A stretch of DNA of 64,000 nucleotides, from assembly GCF_040703125.1 (NCBI RefSeq), contig NZ_CP160035.1, forward strand, positions 4,078,001 to 4,142,000, given 5' to 3'. A program made the translations under genes and the position numbers. The notes beneath the pieces are model-generated. The model had not been told where the DNA came from. It saw only the letters and a list, made by a program, of their open reading frames with translations, and did no database searches. Below are positions 55,161 to 63,856 of the stretch, piece by piece. The DNA is from Flavobacterium ovatum. Lineage in GTDB: Bacteria; Bacteroidota; Bacteroidia; Flavobacteriales; Flavobacteriaceae. Position 1 is the stretch's first letter. Every line of letters begins with the position of its first letter.

Positions 55161-55403
55161 CCTCAATTCGAGCGCAAATGTAGTTTTATATTTGCCTTTA
55201 AACTAAATAAAAATTGTATTTTTTTTCACAGTTGGGACACAACTACCCAAATTGAACGGCTTAATTTTGGTCTAAATTAATAAAACGGCAATTGCAAAAC
55301 CAATATAAATTAGTGTCTAATTTTGCTTAATAACTAGAATAACCCTATCTAATTACCAAATTCTCAAATACACAAAAACGAATTACTTTAATCGATACAA
55401 TTA

Positions 55404-55417
55404 AGTATAAATACGTA
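55404..55417 (+). promoter_or_regulatory. AAGTA-N4-TACGT operator upstream of the FNR-like gene
   Basis: AAGTA-TAAA-TACGT lies 52 bases before the start at 55470 and runs into TATTTTTA, a degenerate -7. It is identical in 13 of 14 positions or better to the nirB and porin sites. Its position suggests autoregulation. Confidence 0.65.
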
Positions 55418-55469
55418 TTTTTAACTAAATTTATAAGAAATAGAAGAAATCTTCTAAAATCAAAACGTC

Positions 55470-56174
55470 ATGCAAAGATTAAACGCCGATTGTAGTACTT
55501 GTGAAAATGCAAGCTGTTTTATAAAAAAACACCTGCATCTAGAAAAGATGCAAGATTTTGTATTGCAAAAAAATACTTTTGCTTGCAAAAAAGGTCAGCA
55601 GTTCATGATTGAAGGCGCACCAATACAAGGGTTATACTTTTTATACCAAGGAAAAGTAAAAATTATAAAAACGGGAATTTATGGCAAAGAGCAAATCGTT
55701 CGTTTGGCAGTTCAAGGAGATACTATAGGATTTAGAGGATTTGGAACAAGAAACCGTTACCTTATAGGAGCAGCTGCTATAGAAGATACTGTATTATGTA
55801 ATTTCAGTAATGAAATCATGGAAAGCATACTCAAAACCATTCCTGAGTTCACCTATGATATGATGCTATTTTATGCCGAAGAACTCAATAAGAGCGAAAA
55901 TAAAGTAAAAAAAATTGCCCAAATGAATGTACGCGAAAGAGTAATTGACACCTTATTACACTTATACAACAAATTTGGACATACCAACAATCTTATCAAT
56001 GTGAGTTTGTCTCGAAAAGAAATTGCCGATTTTGCAGGAACTACAGATGAGCAAGTGACGCGTATCTTCTCGAGTCTCAAAAAAGAAGCTTTAATAAATA
56101 CCGTAGGTAAAAAAATAAGCCTCGTACAAATTAACAAACTACAAGGAGAAATAGTAGAACACAAACAATTCTAA
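55470..56174 (+). CDS. Crp/FNR family regulator with FNR-like cysteines
   Basis: This 234-residue regulator has a cyclic-nucleotide-binding-like domain (residues 30-130) and a winged helix-turn-helix (residues 155-215). The N-terminus has C-x2-C-x4-C (Cys8, Cys11, Cys16), and VLCNFSN gives a fourth central Cys110. This is close to FNR, which holds a [4Fe-4S] cluster with C-x2-C-x5-C plus one central Cys. The recognition helix TTDEQVTRIFSSL has the E-xx-[ST]-R pattern that in FNR reads the G of TTGAT. It lies between the cobalamin locus and the nitrate transport operon. I infer it senses oxygen or nitric oxide and controls the dyads described here. Confidence 0.9.
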   Translation: MQRLNADCSTCENASCFIKKHLHLEKMQDFVLQKNTFACKKGQQFMIEGAPIQGLYFLYQGKVKIIKTGIYGKEQIVRLAVQGDTIGFRGFGTRNRYLIGAAAIEDTVLCNFSNEIMESILKTIPEFTYDMMLFYAEELNKSENKVKKIAQMNVRERVIDTLLHLYNKFGHTNNLINVSLSRKEIADFAGTTDEQVTRIFSSLKKEALINTVGKKISLVQINKLQGEIVEHKQF

Positions 56175-56198
56175 ATTCCCACTACAAATACATTTCAT

Positions 56199-56228
56199 AA
56201 AGCTCATTTTTAATGAGCTTTTTTTATG
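56199..56228 (+). terminator. Intrinsic terminator of the FNR-like gene
   Basis: AAGCTCATT / AATGAGCTT is followed by a T run, 25 bases after the stop. Confidence 0.88.
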
Positions 56229-56255
56229 CCTTATACTCAAAAACACTAAATACTT

Positions 56256-56269
56256 ACGTAAGAATACTC
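56256..56269 (+). promoter_or_regulatory. Weak extra ACGTA-N4-TACTC half-matching site
   Basis: ACGTA-AGAA-TACTC matches 8 of 10 arm positions of the proposed operator. It may be a second site for the porin promoter or chance. Confidence 0.3.
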
Positions 56270-56427
56270 GATTCTAACAAACAAAAAAACAAAAACCACA
56301 AGTTCACATACCACTAACAAACAGATGATTAGCTAAAAAACATGTCAAACAACAGTTTTTTATCTGTACTATATTTGATAAAACACCGCTTAAAAACCTA
56401 TTCTTTATTGTTTTTTACAATACATAT

Positions 56428-56452
56428 AAGTATAAATACGTACGTATATTTG
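56428..56452 (+). promoter_or_regulatory. Porin/nrt operon promoter with AAGTA-N4-TACGT operator
   Basis: AAGTA-TAAA-TACGT (56428-56441) is followed by CG and the -7 element TATATTTG (56445-56452), 46 bases before the porin start. The layout copies that at nirB. Confidence 0.7.
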
Positions 56453-56498
56453 CCTTATCAATAATTAGAAAAACAATTATCAATCTAAACCCATTATT

Positions 56499-57758
56499 AT
56501 GAAGCTACTTAAAACAATTTCCTTTTCAGTATTAGGATTAATTAGCGCTAGTACCTACGCACAAGAATTTAACGCCGACATTCAAATTAGACCACGTTAT
56601 GAATATACAAACGGTTTTGGAACTTTATTAACTCCAACCACAGAACATACTTCTTTTATAGGGCAACGTTCTAGAGTAAACTTAAACTACGGTGATTCTA
56701 AATTAAAAGTAAAAGTGGCATTGCAAAATCTACGTACTTGGGGAGATAGAAATACGATTCCAAAAAGTGATGTAAACGGAGTTGCCATTTATGAAGGATG
56801 GGCACAATATAGTTTTACTGATAAATGGAGTACAAAAATTGGTCGTCAAGTACTATCTTATGATAACCAACGTATTTTAGGAGGTTTGGATTGGGCTAAT
56901 CAAGGTCGTAGCCATGATGCTGCTTTAATCACTTACAAAGACAGTAAAAATCAATTGGATTTAGGATTTGTATTAAATGCAGATAACGAAAACAAAGTCG
57001 CTCCATCTACTCCATACAACACAGATCACAAAAACATGCAATATGCTTGGTACCATACCAATGCAAACAAAGTAGGATTGAGTTTCTTGGCAATGAACGT
57101 AGGTAGGGATTACTTAAAAGCTCCTGCTGAAATTGAAACCAATTACAATCAAACATTAGGTACATATATAACCTATAAAGGCAAAAAGGTAGCTTTAGAC
57201 TTTAGTTTTTACGGACAAACAGGAAAAATTGGAACTAACAAAGTTTCTGCCTACAACGCTTCTGCCAATGCAACTTTCGCATTAAGTTCAAAAGTAAAAG
57301 CAACTCTAGGATATGAATTTTTATCAGGAAAAGATCAAAACGATTTAAGCACAGATGTAAAATCTTTCAACCCTCTTTTTGGAACCAACCACGCTTTCAA
57401 TGGTTTTATGGATTACTTCTACGTTGGGAACCACGCAGGTTCTGTAGGATTGCAAGATGTATCGTTAAAATTGGATTTCCCAATCAAAAAAGTAAATCTT
57501 TCTTTGACTCCACACCTATTCTATGCTCCTAATAAAGTATTCGCTGGACCAGTTGAAAAAGACGCTTACTTAGGAACAGAGGTGGATTTAACAGCTGCAT
57601 ACAAACTATATAAAGATGTCGTTGTTGTAGCAGGATATTCTCAAATGTTTGGATCAAGCACGATGGAAACCCTTAAAGGTGGAATTGCAGGAACTACCAA
57701 CAACTGGGCTTGGGTAATGGTAAACATCAATCCACAAATCTTTTCAAGTAAAAAATAA
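56499..57758 (+). CDS. Outer-membrane porin-like protein (alginate export family), nitrate cluster
   Basis: This 419-residue protein has a signal peptide (FSVLGLISASTYAQ) and a beta-barrel pattern of alternating residues with regular turn segments (IQIRPRYEYTNGFGT, KIGRQVLSYDNQRILGGLDW, ending NINPQIFSSKK). It matches the alginate_exp/AlgE-like porins, a fold often used for anions and not only for alginate. Its place at the head of the nitrate transport genes, 30 bases before the binding protein, suggests a nitrate/nitrite channel. The promoter carries the proposed operator. Confidence 0.85.
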   Translation: MKLLKTISFSVLGLISASTYAQEFNADIQIRPRYEYTNGFGTLLTPTTEHTSFIGQRSRVNLNYGDSKLKVKVALQNLRTWGDRNTIPKSDVNGVAIYEGWAQYSFTDKWSTKIGRQVLSYDNQRILGGLDWANQGRSHDAALITYKDSKNQLDLGFVLNADNENKVAPSTPYNTDHKNMQYAWYHTNANKVGLSFLAMNVGRDYLKAPAEIETNYNQTLGTYITYKGKKVALDFSFYGQTGKIGTNKVSAYNASANATFALSSKVKATLGYEFLSGKDQNDLSTDVKSFNPLFGTNHAFNGFMDYFYVGNHAGSVGLQDVSLKLDFPIKKVNLSLTPHLFYAPNKVFAGPVEKDAYLGTEVDLTAAYKLYKDVVVVAGYSQMFGSSTMETLKGGIAGTTNNWAWVMVNINPQIFSSKK

Positions 57759-57788
57759 TCAAGTTATAAAGAACTAAAAACAAATAAG

Positions 57789-59168
57789 ATGAAAAAATTA
57801 GTATTTAAAATTTCATTACTAGCCATAACTGCTTTAGGAGTTATCAGCTGTAAAAAAGACGCAAAAAAAGAAGGAGCTGCAGAAGCAACAACTGAAACTT
57901 CTTCTACCACAGAAAAACTAACTTTGGAGAAACCACAAGTAACTTTAGGTTTTATCAAATTGACCGATATGGCGCCACTGGCCATCGCCAAAGAAAAAGG
58001 ATTCTTTGAAGACGAAGGATTGTTTGTAACACTAGAAGCACAATCCAACTGGAAAAACGTTTTGGACCGTGTAATTGATGAACAGATTGATGGTTCACAC
58101 ATGTTGGCAGGTCAACCGATTGCTGCGGCAGTTGGATTTGGAAGACAAGCCAAATTGGTAACGACTTTCTCCATGGACTTGAACGGAAACGCAATTACAG
58201 TTTCTAACGATGTTTGGTCAAAAATGAAACCAGGATTGCCGTTGAAAGATGGAAAGCCAGTGCACCCAATTAGTGCAAGCGCCCTTCTTCCTGTAATTAA
58301 GGAATATAAAAACGCTAACAAGCCTTTCAAAATGGGTATGGTATTCCCCGTTTCAACACACAACTACCAACTGCGTTATTGGTTGGCAGCAGGCGGAATC
58401 AACCCTGGAATGTACACCAAAGACAATGCACAAGGTATGATCAATGCCGAAGCGCTATTATCAGTAACTCCTCCGCCACAAATGCCAGCAACTCTGGAAG
58501 CAGGAACAATCAACGGATATTGTGTAGGAGAACCTTGGAACCAACAAGCAGTTAGTAAAGGAATTGGAGTTCCGGTAATTACTTCAAATGACATTTGGAA
58601 AAACCACCCTGAGAAGGTATTTGTAATGACCAAAGCATTCGTAGAGAAAAATCCAAATACAGCCATTGCCATTACCAAAGCTTTAATTAGAGCTGGAAAA
58701 TGGTTGGATGATCCAAAAAACAGAGACGAAGCAGTGAAAATATTATCGAGTCCTGCTTATGTAGGTGCAGACGAAGCGGTTTTGAAAAACTCAATGACAG
58801 GAACTTTCGAATATGAAAAAGGAGACAAACGTGATGCAGCAGATTTCAATGTTTTCTTCAAACACAACGCAACTTACCCTTTCTATTCTGACGGAGTTTG
58901 GTACATGACACAAATGAGACGTTGGGGACAAATCACAGAAGCACAACCAGCAGATTGGTATGCATCAAAAATCAAAGAAGTGTATTTACCAGAAATTTGG
59001 ACCAAAGCAGCTGAATTATTAGTCAAAGAAGGAAACTTAGAGCAAGCTGATATTCCAACAACCGACGGTTACAAAGAAGCAACATCTGACTTTATTGACG
59101 GTCTTCAATACGACGGTAAAAAACCATTGGAGTATATTAAGAGTATGAAAATTGGGAATAAGAATTAA
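57789..59168 (+). CDS. nrtA: Nitrate ABC transporter substrate-binding lipoprotein (NrtA/CmpA family)
   Basis: This 459-residue protein has a lipobox (ALGVISC) and a Thr/Glu-rich linker. The NrtA/CmpA core has [25 protein letters not shown] near residue 58 and [37 protein letters not shown] near 230, the nitrate pocket region of NrtA. It hands nitrate or nitrite to the permease. It may equally take other oxyanions of this family (bicarbonate, taurine), but the context supports nitrate. A strong hairpin follows before the permease gene. Confidence 0.93.
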   Translation: MKKLVFKISLLAITALGVISCKKDAKKEGAAEATTETSSTTEKLTLEKPQVTLGFIKLTDMAPLAIAKEKGFFEDEGLFVTLEAQSNWKNVLDRVIDEQIDGSHMLAGQPIAAAVGFGRQAKLVTTFSMDLNGNAITVSNDVWSKMKPGLPLKDGKPVHPISASALLPVIKEYKNANKPFKMGMVFPVSTHNYQLRYWLAAGGINPGMYTKDNAQGMINAEALLSVTPPPQMPATLEAGTINGYCVGEPWNQQAVSKGIGVPVITSNDIWKNHPEKVFVMTKAFVEKNPNTAIAITKALIRAGKWLDDPKNRDEAVKILSSPAYVGADEAVLKNSMTGTFEYEKGDKRDAADFNVFFKHNATYPFYSDGVWYMTQMRRWGQITEAQPADWYASKIKEVYLPEIWTKAAELLVKEGNLEQADIPTTDGYKEATSDFIDGLQYDGKKPLEYIKSMKIGNKN

Positions 59169-59263
59169 GGTGAAAAAGTTATGAGTTATGGGTTATGAGT
59201 TTTGGTAGGCGTGGATAGTTGTACCTACTCGATCTAAAAACTTAAAATAAAATAAAAAGCATT

Positions 59264-59304
59264 TAAAATTGAGGATGCTGTAGTGGCATCCTTAATTTTT
59301 TAAA
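59264..59304 (+). terminator. Hairpin between nrtA and nrtB
   Basis: AAAATTGAGGATGC pairs with GGCATCCTTAATTTTT (one mismatch) and is followed by T. It sits inside the transport operon, so it may be an attenuator that favours binding-protein mRNA. Confidence 0.75.
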
Positions 59305-59403
59305 ATAAAATAAACTAGATCAGAATAATTTAAAAAGTACGAATCACATTTTACGAAATACCATTCTCCTTTTTAAAACCAACATTAATAAATAAAACAG
59401 ACT

Positions 59404-60492
59404 ATGAAGACATTAACAATAAAAACCGTGAATTTTATGGGATTGGGTTATCTAGAACCGCTCATTCGATTAATAACAGGTGAAGAAGTGAAAAAAAACG
59501 CTACAGCTACTTTCAAAAGAATACTTTTTCCTTTGCTATCTGTACTTCTATTTATTCTTTTATGGCAATCATTTTCGAATTATTTAGCTAATGTAGATTC
59601 GCAAATAAAAATCGAAAAAGCGCTTAAAGATCAAGGACCCGAAGCAGCAAAAAAATTAGAAGACTGCATTGCTTCTGGAGATATCAGTTGCAGACCCAAT
59701 TCGTTGCCTTCTCCAGTGATGGTAGTAGGTGCTTTAGGAAAATTATGGGATGATCACCTAATAATGGCTACTAAAAAAGCGGATTTTATAGACAAATACT
59801 CCACTATAAATGCTGAACGAATTGCCAACGGAGAAACTGAAATTGTTTACACAGGACGTCCATCATTTGTAGACCAAATAAAAACGAGTTTGAAAACCGT
59901 TTTTGCTGGATTCTTATTATCAATTATTATCGCTGTGCCACTCGGAATCGTATTGGGATTGAGTGATACCTTAAGAACTTCGTTCAACTGGTTAATCCAA
60001 ATTTTAAAACCCGTTTCTCCTGTTGTTTGGTTATTACTAGTTTCGATGATCGTAAAAACAATGCTTACAAATGTTGATGTCGAAAAATCATTTGTTATTT
60101 CATTTATCAGTGTGGGATTATGCTCGATGTGGGCGACTTTGGTTAACACCAGCGTTGGAGTTTCATCGGTTGACAAAGATTTCATGAACGTTGCCAAAGT
60201 ATTGCAATTGGGAACTTTCAAAAAAATATTCAAAATTATCCTTCCATCTTCTTTCCCAATGATTTTTACGGGATTGCGTATCACGCTTTCAGTAGCTTGG
60301 ATGGTATTAATTGCGATCGAATTATTAGCACAAAGCCCAGGTTTAGGATCATTTGTTTGGGAGGAATTCCAAAATGGTTCAAGTGATTCGAATTCGAAAA
60401 TTATTGTTGCCATGTTTGTTATTGGTATTATCGGTTTCATGCTAGACAGAGTGATGATGATTTTCCAAAAATTACTAACGTTTACGGATTAG
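59404..60492 (+). CDS. nrtB: Nitrate ABC transporter permease (NrtB)
   Basis: This 362-residue permease has one N-terminal helix, a long periplasmic segment (about residues 60-155) with two cysteines (DCIASGDISC), then five helices with the permease EAA-like loop near residue 250 (NVAKVLQLGTFKKIFKIILPSSFPMIFTGL). The periplasmic stretch is longer than in usual NrtB of about 280 residues. It forms a dimer in the inner membrane with the two ATPases. Confidence 0.92.
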   Translation: MKTLTIKTVNFMGLGYLEPLIRLITGEEVKKNATATFKRILFPLLSVLLFILLWQSFSNYLANVDSQIKIEKALKDQGPEAAKKLEDCIASGDISCRPNSLPSPVMVVGALGKLWDDHLIMATKKADFIDKYSTINAERIANGETEIVYTGRPSFVDQIKTSLKTVFAGFLLSIIIAVPLGIVLGLSDTLRTSFNWLIQILKPVSPVVWLLLVSMIVKTMLTNVDVEKSFVISFISVGLCSMWATLVNTSVGVSSVDKDFMNVAKVLQLGTFKKIFKIILPSSFPMIFTGLRITLSVAWMVLIAIELLAQSPGLGSFVWEEFQNGSSDSNSKIIVAMFVIGIIGFMLDRVMMIFQKLLTFTD

Positions 60493-60640
60493 AGAGTTGC
60501 TAAGAGGCTAAGTTTCTAAGAAAAATAGTCACTTAGAAACTAACAACCAATGAATAAACAAACTAAAGGGCTTAGCAATTATGATACACCTGCTCTAAAG
60601 AACTTAGAAACTTAGGCACTCAGAAACTCAGCAACTTAAA
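60493..60640. repeat. CTAAGTTTCTAAG-type repeats
   Basis: GCTAAGAGGCTAAGTTTCTAAG and the inverted AACTTAGAAACTTAGG-type partner flank the gap between permease and first ATPase gene. They are related to those at 44660-44790. Confidence 0.6.
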
Positions 60641-60651
60641 AAAAGAAAAAC

Positions 60652-61491
60652 ATGGCATATTTAGAACTAAAAAATGTTTGTAAATCATACGGTGAAGGCA
60701 AGAACAAAACCGAAGTTTTAAGAAACATCAATTTAAGAATAGAAGAAGGCGAATTTGTAGCTATCGTAGGATTTACAGGAAGTGGCAAAACTACTTTGGT
60801 CAATTTATTAGCTGGATTAATCGAACCGGATTCGGGTGAAATATTATTTAAAGGACAACCAATCTCAGGAACCAGTCACGAACGTGGAATTATTTTTCAA
60901 AACTACTCTTTACTTCCTTGGTTGAGTGTTTATGAAAATATCGCCATGGCAGTGAAAGCCGTTTTTCCAGCTTGGACAAACAAAGAAGTAGAAGCGCATG
61001 TTATTTCTTTTATCGAAAAAGTAAATCTTGCTCATGCTACTCATAAAAAACCACGAGAACTTTCTGGAGGTATGCGCCAACGTGTGGCGGTAGCGAGAGC
61101 TTTGGCTATGAAACCCGAACTAATCTTGATGGATGAACCGTTGGGTGCACTAGATGCCTTGACTAGAGGAAACTTGCAAGAAGAGATACTTTCGATTTGG
61201 AGCGAAGACAAACGCACCGCTTTATTGATTACCAATGATGTAGACGAAGGCGTTTTTATGGCTGACAGAGTGATTCCGTTGCGACCAGGACCAAAAGCAA
61301 CTTTGGGACCAGAATTTGACATTGCTATTGAACGTCCAAGAAACAAAATCGCATTGAACCACAATGACAATTTCAAAAAACTTAGAAACAAGATTATTGA
61401 ATATTTAATGCAAATTGGGCAAGAAAGAACCGCAGGATTAGAAGTTCCACAATATGAATTGCCTGATTTGGTTCCAATGAAATTTGATTAA
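60652..61491 (+). CDS. Nitrate ABC transporter ATP-binding protein 1
   Basis: This 279-residue ATPase has Walker A GFTGSGKTT (near residue 40), Q-loop QNYSLLPW, signature LSGGMRQR, Walker B LILMDEP and the H-loop replaced: LLITNDVDE, where Asn-Asp stands in place of His-Asp. It belongs to the NrtC/NrtD/SsuB family; it lacks the C-terminal binding-protein domain seen in cyanobacterial NrtC. The changed switch residue suggests a degenerate site that works together with the second ATPase. Confidence 0.9.
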   Translation: MAYLELKNVCKSYGEGKNKTEVLRNINLRIEEGEFVAIVGFTGSGKTTLVNLLAGLIEPDSGEILFKGQPISGTSHERGIIFQNYSLLPWLSVYENIAMAVKAVFPAWTNKEVEAHVISFIEKVNLAHATHKKPRELSGGMRQRVAVARALAMKPELILMDEPLGALDALTRGNLQEEILSIWSEDKRTALLITNDVDEGVFMADRVIPLRPGPKATLGPEFDIAIERPRNKIALNHNDNFKKLRNKIIEYLMQIGQERTAGLEVPQYELPDLVPMKFD

Positions 61492-61617
61492 ACATTATTT
61501 CTGGGAAAACAAATTTTAGAAATTAAAGAAATACAACAAAGATTTCACAGATTAAAAAATTTGACACTGAGGAAATCAGAATTAATCCTTTTAATCAGTG
61601 GCTAAAAATTAAAAATC

Positions 61618-62439
61618 ATGACAGATACAACAACTCTTACTCAAAATACTCCCCGTGATCTACAAGGATTTGAAAAATACATGTTGGAATTATCCAATAT
61701 TACCAAAGTCTACCCCACTCCAAAGGGTGATTTTGTAGTACTCGAAAATTTGAACTTAAAAATAAAAGAAGGCGAATTCGTTTCCATTATCGGACATTCT
61801 GGTTGTGGAAAAACAACTTTACTATCCATGATTGCAGGATTGAACCCAATTACAAGTGGCGAAATTATCTTGGACGGAACCCCAATTAAAGGTCCTGGAC
61901 CAGACCGAGGCGTGATCTTTCAATCGCCTAGTTTGTTGCCTTGGATGAGCGCTCTAGAAAATGTACAATTGGGCGTTGACAAAGTTTTTGCCAATGCTAC
62001 CAAAAAACAACGTCAAGACATTTGCAAATATTACCTCAGCAAAGTCGGACTTGATGGAGCTTTCGACAAAAAAGCCAAAGACCTTTCACAAGGAATGAAA
62101 CAACGTGTGGGAATCGCAAGAGCCTTGGCACTAAAACCTCAAGTATTGCTTTTAGACGAACCTTTCGGAATGCTAGATTCCTTAACAAGAGGAGAATTGC
62201 AAGATGTTTTACTCGAAGTTCTCGATAAAGAAAAAACAACAGGAATTATGATTACCCACGATGTCGATGAATCTATTTTCTTGGCCGATAGAGTGATTAT
62301 GATGACCTCGGGACCAAGAGCACAAATTGGCGACATTCTAGACATTACCTACGATCGCCCCCGAAACCGTAAAGCGATTTTAGAACACGAAACCTATTAC
62401 AGCAATAGAGAACACTTAATCAATTTCTTGGAGCATTAA
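61618..62439 (+). CDS. nrtD: Nitrate ABC transporter ATP-binding protein 2
   Basis: This 273-residue ATPase has Walker A GHSGCGKTT, Q-loop QSPSLLPW, signature LSQGMKQR (Gly to Gln change at the second position), Walker B LLLDEPF and a normal H-loop MITHDVDE. It is of the NrtD type. With the first ATPase, which lacks the switch His, it would make a heterodimer in which one site has full function. An intrinsic terminator closes the operon. Confidence 0.92.
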   Translation: MTDTTTLTQNTPRDLQGFEKYMLELSNITKVYPTPKGDFVVLENLNLKIKEGEFVSIIGHSGCGKTTLLSMIAGLNPITSGEIILDGTPIKGPGPDRGVIFQSPSLLPWMSALENVQLGVDKVFANATKKQRQDICKYYLSKVGLDGAFDKKAKDLSQGMKQRVGIARALALKPQVLLLDEPFGMLDSLTRGELQDVLLEVLDKEKTTGIMITHDVDESIFLADRVIMMTSGPRAQIGDILDITYDRPRNRKAILEHETYYSNREHLINFLEH

Positions 62440-62465
62440 TATTTTGCCCCAAATCTATTAATTCC

Positions 62466-62508
62466 AAAAAAACCGAACAGGAGATATTTTCTTGTTCGGT
62501 TTTTTTTG
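62466..62508 (+). terminator. Terminator of the nitrate transport operon
   Basis: AAAACCGAACA(G) pairs with (T)TGTTCGGTTTT over a loop and is followed by a T run. The 62440-62754 gap shows nothing else of note apart from a GAGCTC-type small dyad near 62639. Confidence 0.9.
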
Positions 62509-62754
62509 TACGTATTTAAACTTTTTCTTTATTTGTCAGCAATTCCACCTAAATATATTTTATACTCCAATATCGTATTGATAGCTAATATGCGTAACAA
62601 ATCAAACCACCCCAAAAAAAATGAGCCCGATACACTATCGAGCTCATTATTAACAAAACTAACTTAAATTTACCTAAACTTTTGGGTGTAGTCTAGTGTT
62701 TCAATTTGCACTTAAAAGAAACACCTATTTGACTTATAATAAGCTATCCCGTCT

Positions 62755-63108
62755 CTAATTTTCTACTTGGACAATTGCATTGTTCTTATTTACGTTTTTT
62801 ACCCAAGGTCCGTGATTTTTATAGGCTGGCCCAGTTAAATTTCGGCTTTCACTACCCGATGTACTTACTAGAACTAAGTCTTTTTCTCTTGTATCTCTCG
62901 ACACTTGATGATTTTTGTATGCTGGTCCTTTGAGCGCTTGTTTATTATTATCTGTATATATTTTAATTGGCTCAGATTTATCCATCCAAACTTTATAATT
63001 TTTATAAGCGGGCCCTTTTAAATCACTCTGTTTCACATTAGTTTCTGCTTGTGCAAACGCACTAAAAGAAATTAATAAAACTCCTAAAATCATTGCTACT
63101 TCTTTCAT
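62755..63108 (-). CDS. Small secreted protein with three GPAYKN repeats
   Basis: This 117-residue protein has a signal peptide (ILGVLLISFSAFAQA). The mature part holds three repeats, LKGPAYKNYKVW, LKGPAYKNHQVS and LTGPAYKNHGPW, about 30 residues apart and separated by charged or Ser-rich spacers. I know no function for this motif. It could be a surface-associated structural protein or a precursor cut between repeats. It stands alone between convergent neighbours on a strand shared with the response regulator at 63224. Confidence 0.75.
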   Translation of the reverse strand: MKEVAMILGVLLISFSAFAQAETNVKQSDLKGPAYKNYKVWMDKSEPIKIYTDNNKQALKGPAYKNHQVSRDTREKDLVLVSTSGSESRNLTGPAYKNHGPWVKNVNKNNAIVQVEN

Positions 63109-63223
63109 GGCTATTACTTTTTTTGTTCCTTACAAAGATACATTCAGTAATAGGTGTTTAGAATTATGGGAATCTACCCAATCTCCATCCGTATAAATAC
63201 GGATAGCGACTATTTTTAAAGTG

Positions 63224-63856
63224 TTATACCAAATTCATTTCTGTTGCTTTTTTAATGAGTTCGGCGGTATTTTTTACTTCCAATTTTTTCAAAATATTGG
63301 CGCGATGGGTTTCTATGGTACGGGAACTTACAAATAGTTTAGCAGCAATTCCCTTGGTTGTCAAACCCGTAGCGATCAATCCCAAAACTTCTGTTTCTTT
63401 ATTTGACAAAATGTTTTCACTAATGCTTTGAGTGGACATAAAGTTGATCATTTTTTCAGAAATCTCGGCGCTGAAATATTTTTTTCCTTTATTCACTGTT
63501 CGAATGGCAAGGATCAATTCAGCTTCATCTGTGTTTTTTAATAGATAGCCATAAGCACCCATTTTGGCACATTTTGCGATGTAATTGCCATCATTGTGCA
63601 TCGATATCACAATAGGTTTGATACCTGAATCTGTTGCTTGTAATTCTTTCAAAACCTGAAAACCATCCATATTAGGCATGGTAATGTCTAGCAAAACAAT
63701 ATCTGCTTCAAACTGATTATTAATCAGCTCCATAAACTCAATACCATCAGCAACACTTTTGACTATTTTTATGTCGTCCTGTTTTCGTAGTAACTCTGCA
63801 AGTCCTTTTCGAAAAAGTTCATGATCATCGGCTATTATTAATTTGATTTCGTTCAT
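63224..63856 (-). CDS. NarL/FixJ family response regulator
   Basis: This 210-residue regulator has a receiver domain (IADDHELFRKG, Asp in IVLLDITMPN near residue 57, VISMHNDGN) and a LuxR helix-turn-helix (LSNKETEVLGLIATGLTTKGIAAKLFVSSRTIETHRANIL). It overlaps the kinase gene upstream by four bases (ATGA), so the two are a two-component pair. The paralogue at 48014 has the same architecture. Its targets are unknown; closeness to the nitrate operon makes a nitrogen or redox role possible. Confidence 0.93.
   Translation of the reverse strand: MNEIKLIIADDHELFRKGLAELLRKQDDIKIVKSVADGIEFMELINNQFEADIVLLDITMPNMDGFQVLKELQATDSGIKPIVISMHNDGNYIAKCAKMGAYGYLLKNTDEAELILAIRTVNKGKKYFSAEISEKMINFMSTQSISENILSNKETEVLGLIATGLTTKGIAAKLFVSSRTIETHRANILKKLEVKNTAELIKKATEMNLV

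Noticed and set aside
55187-55194. Plus-strand TATATTTG above the cobalamin riboswitch as promoter of the FNR-like gene
   Set aside because: It is 275 bases from the gene and overlaps the minus-strand riboswitch promoter; the operator-linked site at 55404 is a better candidate.
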